Assembly (NCBI GenBank): GCA_029880425.1 | Contig: JAOUOK010000140.1 | Coordinates: forward strand, 1 to 5,743 | Length of the DNA: 5,743 bases | Reading direction: 5' to 3' | Source: Gammaproteobacteria bacterium | GTDB taxonomy: Bacteria > Pseudomonadota > Gammaproteobacteria > UBA6429 > Thiohalophilaceae | Part shown: positions 1 to 5,530 of the stretch, piece by piece | Position numbering within the stretch: the stretch's first letter is position 1 | Layout of the letters: every line of letters begins with the position of its first letter | Notes under the pieces: model-generated | Database searches by the model: none | What the model saw: the letters and a program-made list of their open reading frames with translations, nothing else | Told to the model about the DNA's origin: nothing | Position numbers and translations under genes: made by a program

Positions 1-2
1 AA

Positions 3-416
3 AAGCATCGCGTCTTTCCATCCTGTTATCAAGGTCAAATGGTTGAACAAAAAGTTGCTCTTTGGCCATCTCGTCTTGAAGTCTGGCTGCCAGATGTTTT
101 CAAGCGACAGGCATTGATTCCACCTTTGCTTAAACAATGTCGATCGATGGTGGATCTGGTAGATGATTTGGTGATTACCGGTGTAGAAAACCAAAGTAAA
201 ATCATCACTCCACCTGATAGTAATGACTTACTTAATATCAATTTGTCAGTGGTAGGTAGTCAAAGTGATGTTATCTGGATTGTTAATGGTAGAAAGGTTG
301 GTGAGACAGAACCTGAAAAATCGATTGACCTAAAAGATTTGGCTCAGGGGAAATATGTGGTGATGGCCTATAACCGAGATGGGCAGATGGGCATGGTTGA
401 GTTTGAGGTGTTGTGA
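3..416 (+). CDS. pbpC: Penicillin-binding protein 1C, C-terminal fragment (5' end outside window)
   Basis: This is the last ~137 codons of a gene that enters from the left edge; the frame is open from base 3 and ends at TGA 414-416. The fragment has the look of the C-terminal tail of PBP1C: an 'ALWP..LE.WLP' segment, a short Pro/Cys stretch (LIPP....QC), then 'ITGVENQSKIITPP', and a compact beta domain with 'VIWIVNGRKVG', 'LKDLAQGKYVVMAYNRDG' and a final 'VEFEVL'. This fits the BiPBP_C domain that follows the glycosyltransferase and transpeptidase domains in this family. PBP1C is a bifunctional inner-membrane peptidoglycan synthase facing the periplasm; its catalytic domains would lie upstream and cannot be checked here. 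The ATG at 39 is internal, not a start, because homologous-looking sequence continues upstream of it. In E. coli pbpC sits beside an alpha-2-macroglobulin gene; no such neighbour follows here. No clear terminator follows; a hairpin-rich repeat patch begins within ten bases. Confidence 0.8.
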   Translation, partial: KHRVFPSCYQGQMVEQKVALWPSRLEVWLPDVFKRQALIPPLLKQCRSMVDLVDDLVITGVENQSKIITPPDSNDLLNINLSVVGSQSDVIWIVNGRKVGETEPEKSIDLKDLAQGKYVVMAYNRDGQMGMVEFEVL

Positions 417-422
417 GGTTTT

Positions 423-532
423 CCCCGTATGGCGGGATAGCGTAACGTTTCCCGCAGTTAGAGGCTGTCACATCGACCGAAATGGAGATGTCTCCCCGCC
501 GTCTTTCTGGTGGCGACCAGAATCCAGTATAA
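423..532. repeat. Composite dispersed palindromic repeat downstream of pbpC
   Basis: This noncoding block is visibly more GC-rich than its flanks and consists of successive stem-loops. GCGGGA 432-437 pairs with TCCCGC 450-455, competing with CCCG 424-427/CGGG 433-436. GGAG 484-487 pairs with CTCC 492-495. TTCTGGT 505-511 pairs perfectly with ACCAGAA 516-522 around a GGCG loop. None has a following T-run, so these are not ordinary rho-independent terminators, though they could protect the 3' end of the pbpC mRNA. The arrangement resembles nonautonomous dispersed repeats that are often mis-annotated as small ORFs, since both strands remain open across it. The short ORFs overlapping it are treated as spurious. 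The repeat assignment is from memory of similar sequence and was not searched. Confidence 0.6.
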
Positions 533-541
533 ATAAACGTT

Positions 542-560
542 CCCTGAGCTTGTCGAAGGG
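542..560. repeat. Short widespread repeat CCCTGAGCTTGTCGAAGGG
   Basis: The 19-mer is the reverse complement of CCCTTCGACAAGCTCAGGG, a short interspersed element found between genes in many unrelated bacteria. Its frame translations (LSLSKG, PSTSSG, LRQAQG) recur in spurious ORFs, and all three appear here in different frames. It folds as an imperfect hairpin with CCCT/AGGG ends and opposed GA/GA positions near the loop. A second small stem, TTTCC 565-569/GGAAA 573-577, follows at once. The function of the family is not known to me. Confidence 0.7.
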
Positions 561-600
561 CGTCTTTCCCATGGAAATGGTAATCCATCTGAAATTAACT

Positions 601-630
601 GTAGCCTTGATGAAGCTTGCGTAATCAGGG
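601..630 (+). repeat. 30-nt hairpin repeat, copy A
   Basis: This copy matches the copy at 5501-5530 at 25 of 30 positions without gaps, in the same orientation. It forms a 7-bp stem, CCTTGAT 605-611 with ATCAGGG 624-630 (one G-T pair), around a 12-nt loop. The pattern TAGCCT..ATG.AGC...GTAATC..GG resembles a family of small dispersed repeats seen in environmental Proteobacteria. The two copies bracket the lipoprotein gene pair. There is no T-run, so it is not a typical terminator. Confidence 0.65.
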
Positions 631-712
631 GAATATTAATAATTCTTTCCATGTTTATTTGACTTTGATACACTCAATCGCGTTGTATCTATTTGAGATA
701 ATTACAACTAAT

Positions 713-755
713 ACAATTGAAAAAAAATCATATATATAAAGCTGGTTTCAATTGT
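713..755. repeat. Perfect 10-bp inverted repeat upstream of the first lipoprotein gene
   Basis: ACAATTGAAA at 713-722 is exactly complementary to TTTCAATTGT at 746-755, separated by 23 bases that include an alternating TATATATAAA tract. It ends about 40 bases before the ATG at 796. It could be an operator pair for a dimeric regulator, or, if transcribed, a weak stem in the 5' leader. No equivalent exists before the paralogous gene. The arms are AT-rich, so chance is not excluded. Confidence 0.5.
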
Positions 756-783
756 GATAAATAGAATAATCTTATTAAAAATC

Positions 784-790
784 AAGGGGA
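784..790 (+). promoter_or_regulatory. Ribosome binding site deciding the start at 796
   Basis: AAGGGGA lies five bases before ATG 796. It selects this start over the in-frame GTG at 754, which has no Shine-Dalgarno sequence and would put 14 extra residues before the signal peptide. The same motif at the same spacing precedes the paralogous gene. Confidence 0.85.
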
Positions 791-795
791 TCATT

Positions 796-3135
796 ATGAA
801 GTATATGCAGTTTGTCCTGGTAATCTTTTTTTCTTTAATCTTAAGTGCTTGCGGTGGTGGTGGAGGTTCTTCAAAGCCCAAAAATCAAACGCCTTCAGCC
901 AGTTCACAATCGTTGACGGTCGAATCAGGAATCGAATTACCCATCACACTTTCAGGTTCAGATCCTGATGGTGACCCATTAACTTACTCCGTTGCATCTA
1001 ACCCAAGTAATGGGTCATTAACAGGCACAGCACCTAACCTGACTTATACCTCTAATTCGGGGTACGTGGGAGCTGATAGTTTTACTTTTACAGTTAACGA
1101 CGGTATAGCAACCAGTGCAGCAGCTACCGTTAGCATTGACGTGACAACCAATCCACCCAGTTTTACAAGCAATGCTTCTGTTACAGTTAATGAAAATACT
1201 ACCGTTACAGGATATGTAGCAACAGCTACAGACCCTAATGGTGAAGCAATCACTTTTAGTGTTTCTGGCGGCAGTGATGAAGCTTTATTTGTTTTTGACC
1301 CTACAACAGGAGAATTAAGTTTTCAAACAGCGCCTGACTTTGAAAACCCAACTGACAGTGATGCAAACAATATTTATGAAATAGATATAAGCGTAACTGA
1401 TGGTGTTCATACCGTGGTGCAGAACGTAACTGTAACTGTAAATGATATTTTCGAAGCAACAGTTAGTAGTGCTGGCGTTAAAACCATTCAATTTGATTGG
1501 GCAGATTATACTGGAGCCACTCACTATAAATTATACGTCGATCCAGACGGAATATCGGGTTTGACATTATTACAAGATAATTTAACTGGATTGAGTACAA
1601 CTGTTGAGCTAGCGGTTCATAAAACGGACTGGGTTAATAGTCGATATGTAATCGCTGCTTTTGATGCGACAGGTGAGCTATCTCAGACACCGCAAATTGA
1701 AATTACTGATTTAATGTTATCTTCAATCGGTTATTTTAAAGCAAGTAATACTGATACCGAAGATTATTTTGGAAATTCGGTAAGCCTATCTGCCGATGGA
1801 AGTATACTCGTTGTTGGAGCTCCCCTTGAAGATAGTATTGCTACAGGTTCAAATGGTGACCAGAGTGATAATTCATTACTGAGATCTGGGGCTGTATATG
1901 TATTTGTTCGTTCTGAAAGTAGTTGGGTCCAGCAAGCCTATCTCAAGGCAAGTAATTCAGATATAGAAGATCGTTTTGGAAGCAGTGTCAGTATCTCAGC
2001 CGATGGCAATACAATAGCCGTAGGTGCTCCTAAGGAATCTGGAGTTATTGGAGATCAATTTGATAATTCAGCAGGTTGGTCTGGAGCTGTTTATATATTT
2101 ACTCAAGATACAGGTGTTTGGTCTCAACAAGCTTATGTCAAGGCTAGTAACGCTGATGGTTCTGATGGTTTTGGTGGTTCAGTTGCGTTATCTTCGGACG
2201 GATCTACCTTGGTAGTTGGAGCTGTAAGAGAGAGTAGTAATTCCACCGGAATAAACGGAGATCAAACTAATAACCTATTGAAAGATTCAGGAGCAGCTTA
2301 TATATTCACGCGCTCATTAGATATTTGGTCTCAGCAGGCATACATCAAAGCTAGTAATGCAGGTTATGCTGACCGTTTTGGGCATGATGTTAGTATTTCA
2401 GCTGATGGTAATACCGTGGCAGTTGGGGCACTTCAGGAGAGTAGTGATGCGACAGGAGTTAATGGTGATGAAACAAATGATTTAAAGATTAAATCTGGAG
2501 CAGTTTATGTATTTATCCGAGAGACTAATGTATGGTCACAGCAGGCCTATGTAAAGGCAAGTAATTATGGTTTGATGTCATTTGGCGAAGTCGTCAGTTT
2601 GTCTGCTGATGGTAATACATTGGCCGTTGGTTCTCTTCATGAAAGCAGTGATGCTACAGGAATTAATGGCGAAAAAACAAATACTATTAACGGAGCAGGG
2701 GCGGTTTATTTGTTTAATAGAGTAGGAACTTTATGGTCACAGAATGCTTATATTAAGGCTAGTAATACAGGCCAAAATGACTTTTTTGGGTCTGGTATGA
2801 GTCTTTCTTCCGATGGTAAAATACTTGCAGTAGGTGCTTATGGTGAAAGTAGTTATGCTACGGGAGTAAATGGAGACCAATCAGACAATTCATTACCAGT
2901 ATCAGGTGCTGTTTATCTATATAGCTGGAGTGATGGTAATGGCTGGTCTCAAAAATCCTATATTAAAGGAAGTACAGTTGATGACGGAGATTTTTTTGGT
3001 TACGCTTTGAGCCTTTCGTCTGATGGAAATATATTGGCAGTAGGGGCTCGCTGTGAAGATAGTACTGCAACTGGAGTAAATGGAGATCAAACTGATAATA
3101 CTATGCCGTGTGCTGGAGCTGTCTTTATGTATTAG
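796..3135 (+). CDS. FG-GAP beta-propeller lipoprotein with two Ig/cadherin-like domains (paralogue 1)
   Basis: The product is 779 aa and is not a named protein I recognise; the architecture is clear. Residues 1-19 are a lipoprotein signal peptide (short K, hydrophobic FVLVIFFSLIL, lipobox LSAC with Cys19). Gly, not Asp, at +2 is compatible with outer-membrane sorting. A GGGGGSSKPKNQ linker follows. About 31-118 is a Big_9/'tandem-95' type Ig-cadherin domain (SGSDPDGDPLTYSV, DSFTFTVNDG). About 119-217 is a cadherin-like domain (NENTTVTGYVA, ATDPNGEAITFSV, YEIDISVTDG). About 218-308 is an FN3-like domain (IQFDW, THYKLYVDPDG, SRYVIAAFDATG). About 311-779 are seven FG-GAP repeats forming an integrin-alpha-like propeller. 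Apart from the lipobox Cys, the only cysteines are two in blade 7. Likely role is lipid-anchored binding or adhesion; no enzyme motif is visible. It ends at TAG 3133-3135, followed by its own terminator. A tandem paralogue starts 197 bases downstream. Confidence 0.9.
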   Translation: MKYMQFVLVIFFSLILSACGGGGGSSKPKNQTPSASSQSLTVESGIELPITLSGSDPDGDPLTYSVASNPSNGSLTGTAPNLTYTSNSGYVGADSFTFTVNDGIATSAAATVSIDVTTNPPSFTSNASVTVNENTTVTGYVATATDPNGEAITFSVSGGSDEALFVFDPTTGELSFQTAPDFENPTDSDANNIYEIDISVTDGVHTVVQNVTVTVNDIFEATVSSAGVKTIQFDWADYTGATHYKLYVDPDGISGLTLLQDNLTGLSTTVELAVHKTDWVNSRYVIAAFDATGELSQTPQIEITDLMLSSIGYFKASNTDTEDYFGNSVSLSADGSILVVGAPLEDSIATGSNGDQSDNSLLRSGAVYVFVRSESSWVQQAYLKASNSDIEDRFGSSVSISADGNTIAVGAPKESGVIGDQFDNSAGWSGAVYIFTQDTGVWSQQAYVKASNADGSDGFGGSVALSSDGSTLVVGAVRESSNSTGINGDQTNNLLKDSGAAYIFTRSLDIWSQQAYIKASNAGYADRFGHDVSISADGNTVAVGALQESSDATGVNGDETNDLKIKSGAVYVFIRETNVWSQQAYVKASNYGLMSFGEVVSLSADGNTLAVGSLHESSDATGINGEKTNTINGAGAVYLFNRVGTLWSQNAYIKASNTGQNDFFGSGMSLSSDGKILAVGAYGESSYATGVNGDQSDNSLPVSGAVYLYSWSDGNGWSQKSYIKGSTVDDGDFFGYALSLSSDGNILAVGARCEDSTATGVNGDQTDNTMPCAGAVFMY
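1729..3132 (+). repeat. Seven FG-GAP propeller repeats encoded in paralogue 1
   Basis: Repeats begin at 1729, 1936, 2131, 2338, 2545, 2746 and 2956, with lengths of 69, 65, 69, 69, 67, 70 and 59 codons. The consensus is AY(I/V)KASN...D.FG..VSLSADG..LAVGA..ES..ATG.NGDQ.DN....SGAVYVF......WSQQ. The last unit stops after the SGAVYVF-like strand and lacks the WSQQ segment. The array is thus framed as Y.KAS...to...VYLY, consistent with ring closure between first and last blades. Blade 2 lacks four codons in the acidic/NGDQ loop, leaving ESGVIGDQ, so that loop is shortened. Seven units match the blade number of integrin-alpha-type propellers. Confidence 0.85.
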
Positions 3136-3154
3136 ATATTTAATTCAAGCCATC

Positions 3155-3186
3155 AAGGCGGGTAAATTATGTTGCTCGCCTTTTTA
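3155..3186 (+). terminator. Rho-independent terminator of paralogue 1
   Basis: AGGCGGGT 3156-3163 pairs with GCTCGCCT 3174-3181, with two G-T pairs, around the ten-base loop AAATTATGTT. T-run 3181-3185 follows. It sits 20 bases after the stop codon and is conserved, loop included, after the second gene. It implies the two genes are largely separate transcription units. Confidence 0.85.
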
Positions 3187-3332
3187 TGGTTTTCAGTCTC
3201 TGTCAGAATGACTGTGGGTATATGAAGTGATGTTATCTCTGGTTCGATATCAAATAATCTAATATATTGTTTACGAGTTCTGAATTACTGAGTTGTTAAA
3301 AATAATATTATTAAAATGACAAGGGGAACATT
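3187..3332 (+). promoter_or_regulatory. Intergenic leader of the second lipoprotein gene
   Basis: The region lies between the first terminator and the second start. It probably holds a separate promoter, but no -35/-10 pair with good spacing stands out. CAGTC 3194-3198 can pair with GACTG 3210-3214. AATAATATTATT at 3301-3312 is a perfect 12-bp palindrome; its counterpart before paralogue 1 (765-776) differs by one base. Similarity to the first leader begins at about that palindrome and is absent further upstream. Confidence 0.4.
3321..3327 (+). promoter_or_regulatory. Ribosome binding site of paralogue 2
   Basis: AAGGGGA lies five bases before ATG 3333, identical in sequence and spacing to the site at 784-790. 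It fixes the start at the signal peptide methionine. Confidence 0.85.
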
Positions 3333-5426
3333 ATGAAGCATATGCAGTTTGTCCTGTTAATCTTTTTTTCTTTAATTCTTAGTGCTTGCGGTGGTGGAGG
3401 TTCATCAAAACCCAAAAATCAGGCACCAATTTTTGCTAGTGGTAATTCAGTTACAATTAATGAAAACACAACAGTTACGGATTATGTGGCAATGGCTACA
3501 GACCCTAATGGTGATGCTATAACCTTTAGTGTTTCAGGTGGTAGTGACGAGGCTTTATTTGTTTTTGACCCTACGACAGGCACACTAAGTTTTCAGACAG
3601 CACCTGACTTTGAAAATCCTACTGATAGTGATGCTGATAATATTTATGAAATAGATATCAGTGCAACTGATGGGACTCTTACTACTGTTCAGAACGTCAC
3701 TGTAACAGTAAAAGATGTTCTGGAAGCTACTGTGAGTAGTTCGGGCATTAAAACCATACAGTTTGATTGGTCAGTATATGAAGGAGCCACTCATTACAAA
3801 CTATATGTTGATCCCGACGGAATCTCAGGTTTGTCATTATTACAAGATAATTTAACTGGTTTGAGTACAACTGTTGAGTTGGCAGTTCATAAAACGGATT
3901 GGATTAATAGTCGATATGTAATAGCTGCCTTTGATGCGACTGGTGAGCTAACTCAAACCTTACCAATTGAAATTACCGATTTGATGTTGTCTTCAATAGG
4001 CTATTTTAAAGCGAGTAATACTGATTCTAACGATCAATTTGGTTTTGCAATAAGCTTATCCTCAGATGGTAAAACTTTAGTCGTTGGAGCTGCACAAGAA
4101 GATAGCGCTGGTTCTGGAATTAATGGCGACCAGTCTAAGAATAATTTTTTTTGGAAAGTTGGTGCGGTATACGTGTTTGTTTTGGAGGGAAACAATTGGG
4201 TACAACAAGCTTATATTAAACCCAGTAATCCAGATTCAGAAGACTATTTTGGTGCTAGTGTAAGTTTATCAGCGGACGGTAATACTTTGGTAGTTGGTGC
4301 ATCTGGAGAAGATAGTAATGCTTCGGGGATTAATGGCGACCAAGTTAATAATTTAATACGAGACTCTGGAGCCGCTTATGTCTTTACTCGTGAAGGTAAT
4401 ATTTGGTCTCAACAGGCATATGTTAAAGCAAGTAATCCAGATACTACAGACCGTTTTGGAGGTGAAGTTAGTATATCAGCCGATGGGAATACTATAGCCG
4501 TTGGTGCTTCTTGGGAAAGTAGTAATGCTAAAGGAATTAATGGAGATCAAGTTAATAATTTGAAAGGTTATGCTGGAGCTGTTTATGTATATACCAGTGC
4601 AGATGGAATTTGGTCACAGCAGGCTTATATTAAGGCAAGCAACACCGATAGTGGTGATTATTTTGGTATTAGTGTTAGTCTCTCAGCTGATGGGAATATC
4701 CTTGCAGTTGGAGCAACTAGTGAGGATAGTAATAGTATAGGCATTAATGGGGACCAAACGAATAATTTGTCTCCCAAATCAGGTGCTGTTTATGTATTTG
4801 AGCGAGAGCAAAACTTATGGTCTCAGCAAACATATGTGAAGGCAAGCAATACTGATGCTGGAGACTCTTTTGGCTATAGCGTTAATCTTTCTGCTGATGG
4901 TAATGCTTTAGTAGTAAGCGCTCCTTATGAAGACAGTATTACTAATGGGATTAATGGAGATCAAGCTAATAATCTGGCCAGCAGTTCTGGGGCTGCATAT
5001 ATATTTAAAAGAGTAGATACACAGTGGTCGCAGAATGCCTATATTAAAGCAAGCAATAATGATACGTTTGATTTGTTTGGAGGAGATATTAGTCTCTCAT
5101 CTGATGGGAAAATACTAGCAGTAGGTGCTCATGGTGAAAATAGTTTCGATATTGGTATCGATGGGAACCAATCAGACAACTCATTTCCTGCGTCTGGAGC
5201 TGTTTATCTATACAGTTGGAGTGAAAGTAATGGCTGGTCTCAAAAGTCCTATATTAAAGCAAGCACAGTTGATGAAGGGGATTTGTTCGGTAGTTTTTTG
5301 AGCCTTTCTCCTGATGGAAGTACATTGGCAGTTGGAGCTTTATGTGAAGATAGTGCTGCAACTGGAGTGAATGGAGAACAGGCTGATAATTCTAAACAAT
5401 GCTCTGGAGCCGTTTACTTATACTAG
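3333..5426 (+). CDS. FG-GAP beta-propeller lipoprotein with one cadherin-like domain (paralogue 2)
   Basis: The product is 697 aa, a close paralogue of the upstream protein. Residues 1-19 are a signal peptide almost identical to the first (MKHMQFVLL...LSAC, Cys19, Gly at +2). A GGGGSSKPKNQ linker joins directly to a cadherin-like domain at about 31-128 (NENTTVTDYVA, ATDPNGDAITFSV, YEIDISATDG). An FN3-like domain spans about 129-219 (IQFDW, THYKLYVDPDG, SRYVIAAFDATG). Seven FG-GAP repeats span about 222-697. It lacks the first Ig/cadherin domain of its neighbour, which accounts for nearly all of the 82-residue difference. Two cysteines in blade 7 match those of paralogue 1 and are the only ones besides the lipobox. 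The predicted place is the outer membrane or surface by a lipid anchor. The role is unknown; FG-GAP propellers generally bind ligands, often through acidic Ca2+-binding loops. It is followed by its own terminator. Confidence 0.9.
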   Translation: MKHMQFVLLIFFSLILSACGGGGSSKPKNQAPIFASGNSVTINENTTVTDYVAMATDPNGDAITFSVSGGSDEALFVFDPTTGTLSFQTAPDFENPTDSDADNIYEIDISATDGTLTTVQNVTVTVKDVLEATVSSSGIKTIQFDWSVYEGATHYKLYVDPDGISGLSLLQDNLTGLSTTVELAVHKTDWINSRYVIAAFDATGELTQTLPIEITDLMLSSIGYFKASNTDSNDQFGFAISLSSDGKTLVVGAAQEDSAGSGINGDQSKNNFFWKVGAVYVFVLEGNNWVQQAYIKPSNPDSEDYFGASVSLSADGNTLVVGASGEDSNASGINGDQVNNLIRDSGAAYVFTREGNIWSQQAYVKASNPDTTDRFGGEVSISADGNTIAVGASWESSNAKGINGDQVNNLKGYAGAVYVYTSADGIWSQQAYIKASNTDSGDYFGISVSLSADGNILAVGATSEDSNSIGINGDQTNNLSPKSGAVYVFEREQNLWSQQTYVKASNTDAGDSFGYSVNLSADGNALVVSAPYEDSITNGINGDQANNLASSSGAAYIFKRVDTQWSQNAYIKASNNDTFDLFGGDISLSSDGKILAVGAHGENSFDIGIDGNQSDNSFPASGAVYLYSWSESNGWSQKSYIKASTVDEGDLFGSFLSLSPDGSTLAVGALCEDSAATGVNGEQADNSKQCSGAVYLY
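3999..5423 (+). repeat. Seven FG-GAP propeller repeats encoded in paralogue 2
   Basis: Repeats begin at 3999, 4209, 4416, 4623, 4830, 5037 and 5247, with lengths of 70, 69, 69, 69, 69, 70 and 59 codons. They are more regular than in paralogue 1. Nearly every unit keeps an E.S....GINGDQ loop. Blade 6 carries the same SWSE/SWSD.NGWSQK insertion as blade 6 of the paralogue, and both arrays end in a truncated 59-codon blade, so the ends of the arrays are in register. Confidence 0.85.
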
Positions 5427-5449
5427 GAATTAAATTCTAACTATCAAGA

Positions 5450-5483
5450 GGCGGGTAAATTATGTTGCCCGCCGCTATTTTTT
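5450..5483 (+). terminator. Rho-independent terminator of paralogue 2
   Basis: GGCGGGT 5450-5456 pairs with GCCCGCC 5467-5473 around the same loop, AAATTATGTT, as the first terminator. GCTA and then a six-T run at 5478-5483 follow. It begins 24 bases after TAG 5424-5426. The mid-stem G-T pair of the first copy is a G-C pair here, so pairing is preserved. Confidence 0.88.
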
Positions 5484-5500
5484 GATTTTAACCGAGCCAA

Positions 5501-5530
5501 ATAGCCTTAATGCAGCTTGAGTAATCAAGG
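5501..5530 (+). repeat. 30-nt hairpin repeat, copy B
   Basis: It matches 25 of 30 positions with 601-630 in the same orientation. The stem is CCTTAAT 5505-5511 with ATCAAGG 5524-5530, with one A-C mismatch; the wobble of copy A is replaced by T-A here. An alternative 7-bp stem, ATGCAGC 5510-5516 with GCTGCAT 5536-5542, overlaps it. Confidence 0.6.

Larger units (their letters stand above)
631..795 (+). promoter_or_regulatory. AT-rich leader/promoter region of the first lipoprotein gene
   Basis: The region between the repeat cluster and the first lipoprotein gene is strongly AT-rich and has no gene. It must hold the promoter if the gene is not read through from pbpC. One candidate pair is TTGATA 665-670 and TCTATT 688-693 with a 17-bp spacer, but both boxes are imperfect. 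TACAAT at 712-717 is a better -10 match but has no good -35 at normal spacing. TATATATAAA lies at 731-740 inside the inverted repeat. No single promoter can be assigned with confidence. Confidence 0.3.
765..3186 (+). repeat. Tandem duplication unit 1
   Basis: Similarity to the second unit starts at the AATAATcTTATT element upstream of the RBS, and runs through the gene to the terminator hairpin. In the FN3-like coding segment (about 1566-1680 against 3836-3950) I count about 9 differences in 115 bases, mostly silent. The unit differs from unit 2 by an extra stretch of about 260 bases coding for one Ig/cadherin-like domain. Confidence 0.8.
3301..5483 (+). repeat. Tandem duplication unit 2
   Basis: This is the partner of the unit at 765-3186, in direct orientation. 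It contains the leader palindrome, RBS, complete lipoprotein gene and terminator. The two direct copies offer long homologous tracts for recombination, which could delete one copy or fuse the two genes. Confidence 0.8.

Noticed and set aside
283..588. Minus-strand ORF of 101 codons over the end of pbpC and the repeat patch
   Set aside because: It overlaps pbpC antisense, and its N-terminal part (LRQAQG, GFWSPPERR) is translation of dispersed repeats; no supporting start context.
379..624. Plus-strand ORF of 81 codons downstream of pbpC
   Set aside because: It overlaps the pbpC end in another frame, runs through stacked palindromes and contains the repeat-derived LSLSKG peptide; judged spurious.
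659..688. TTGACT ... TTGTAT as a sigma-70 promoter
   Set aside because: The -10 box matches only three of six consensus positions, and other equally weak pairs overlap it.
754..795. Upstream in-frame GTG start adding 14 residues to paralogue 1
   Set aside because: It lacks a Shine-Dalgarno, lies in the inverted repeat, displaces the signal peptide from the N-terminus and has no counterpart in paralogue 2.
1729..5423. Repeated DNA suggesting a CRISPR array
   Set aside because: The periodicity is about 207 bases, stays in frame and encodes FG-GAP blades; there are no short identical repeats with unique spacers.
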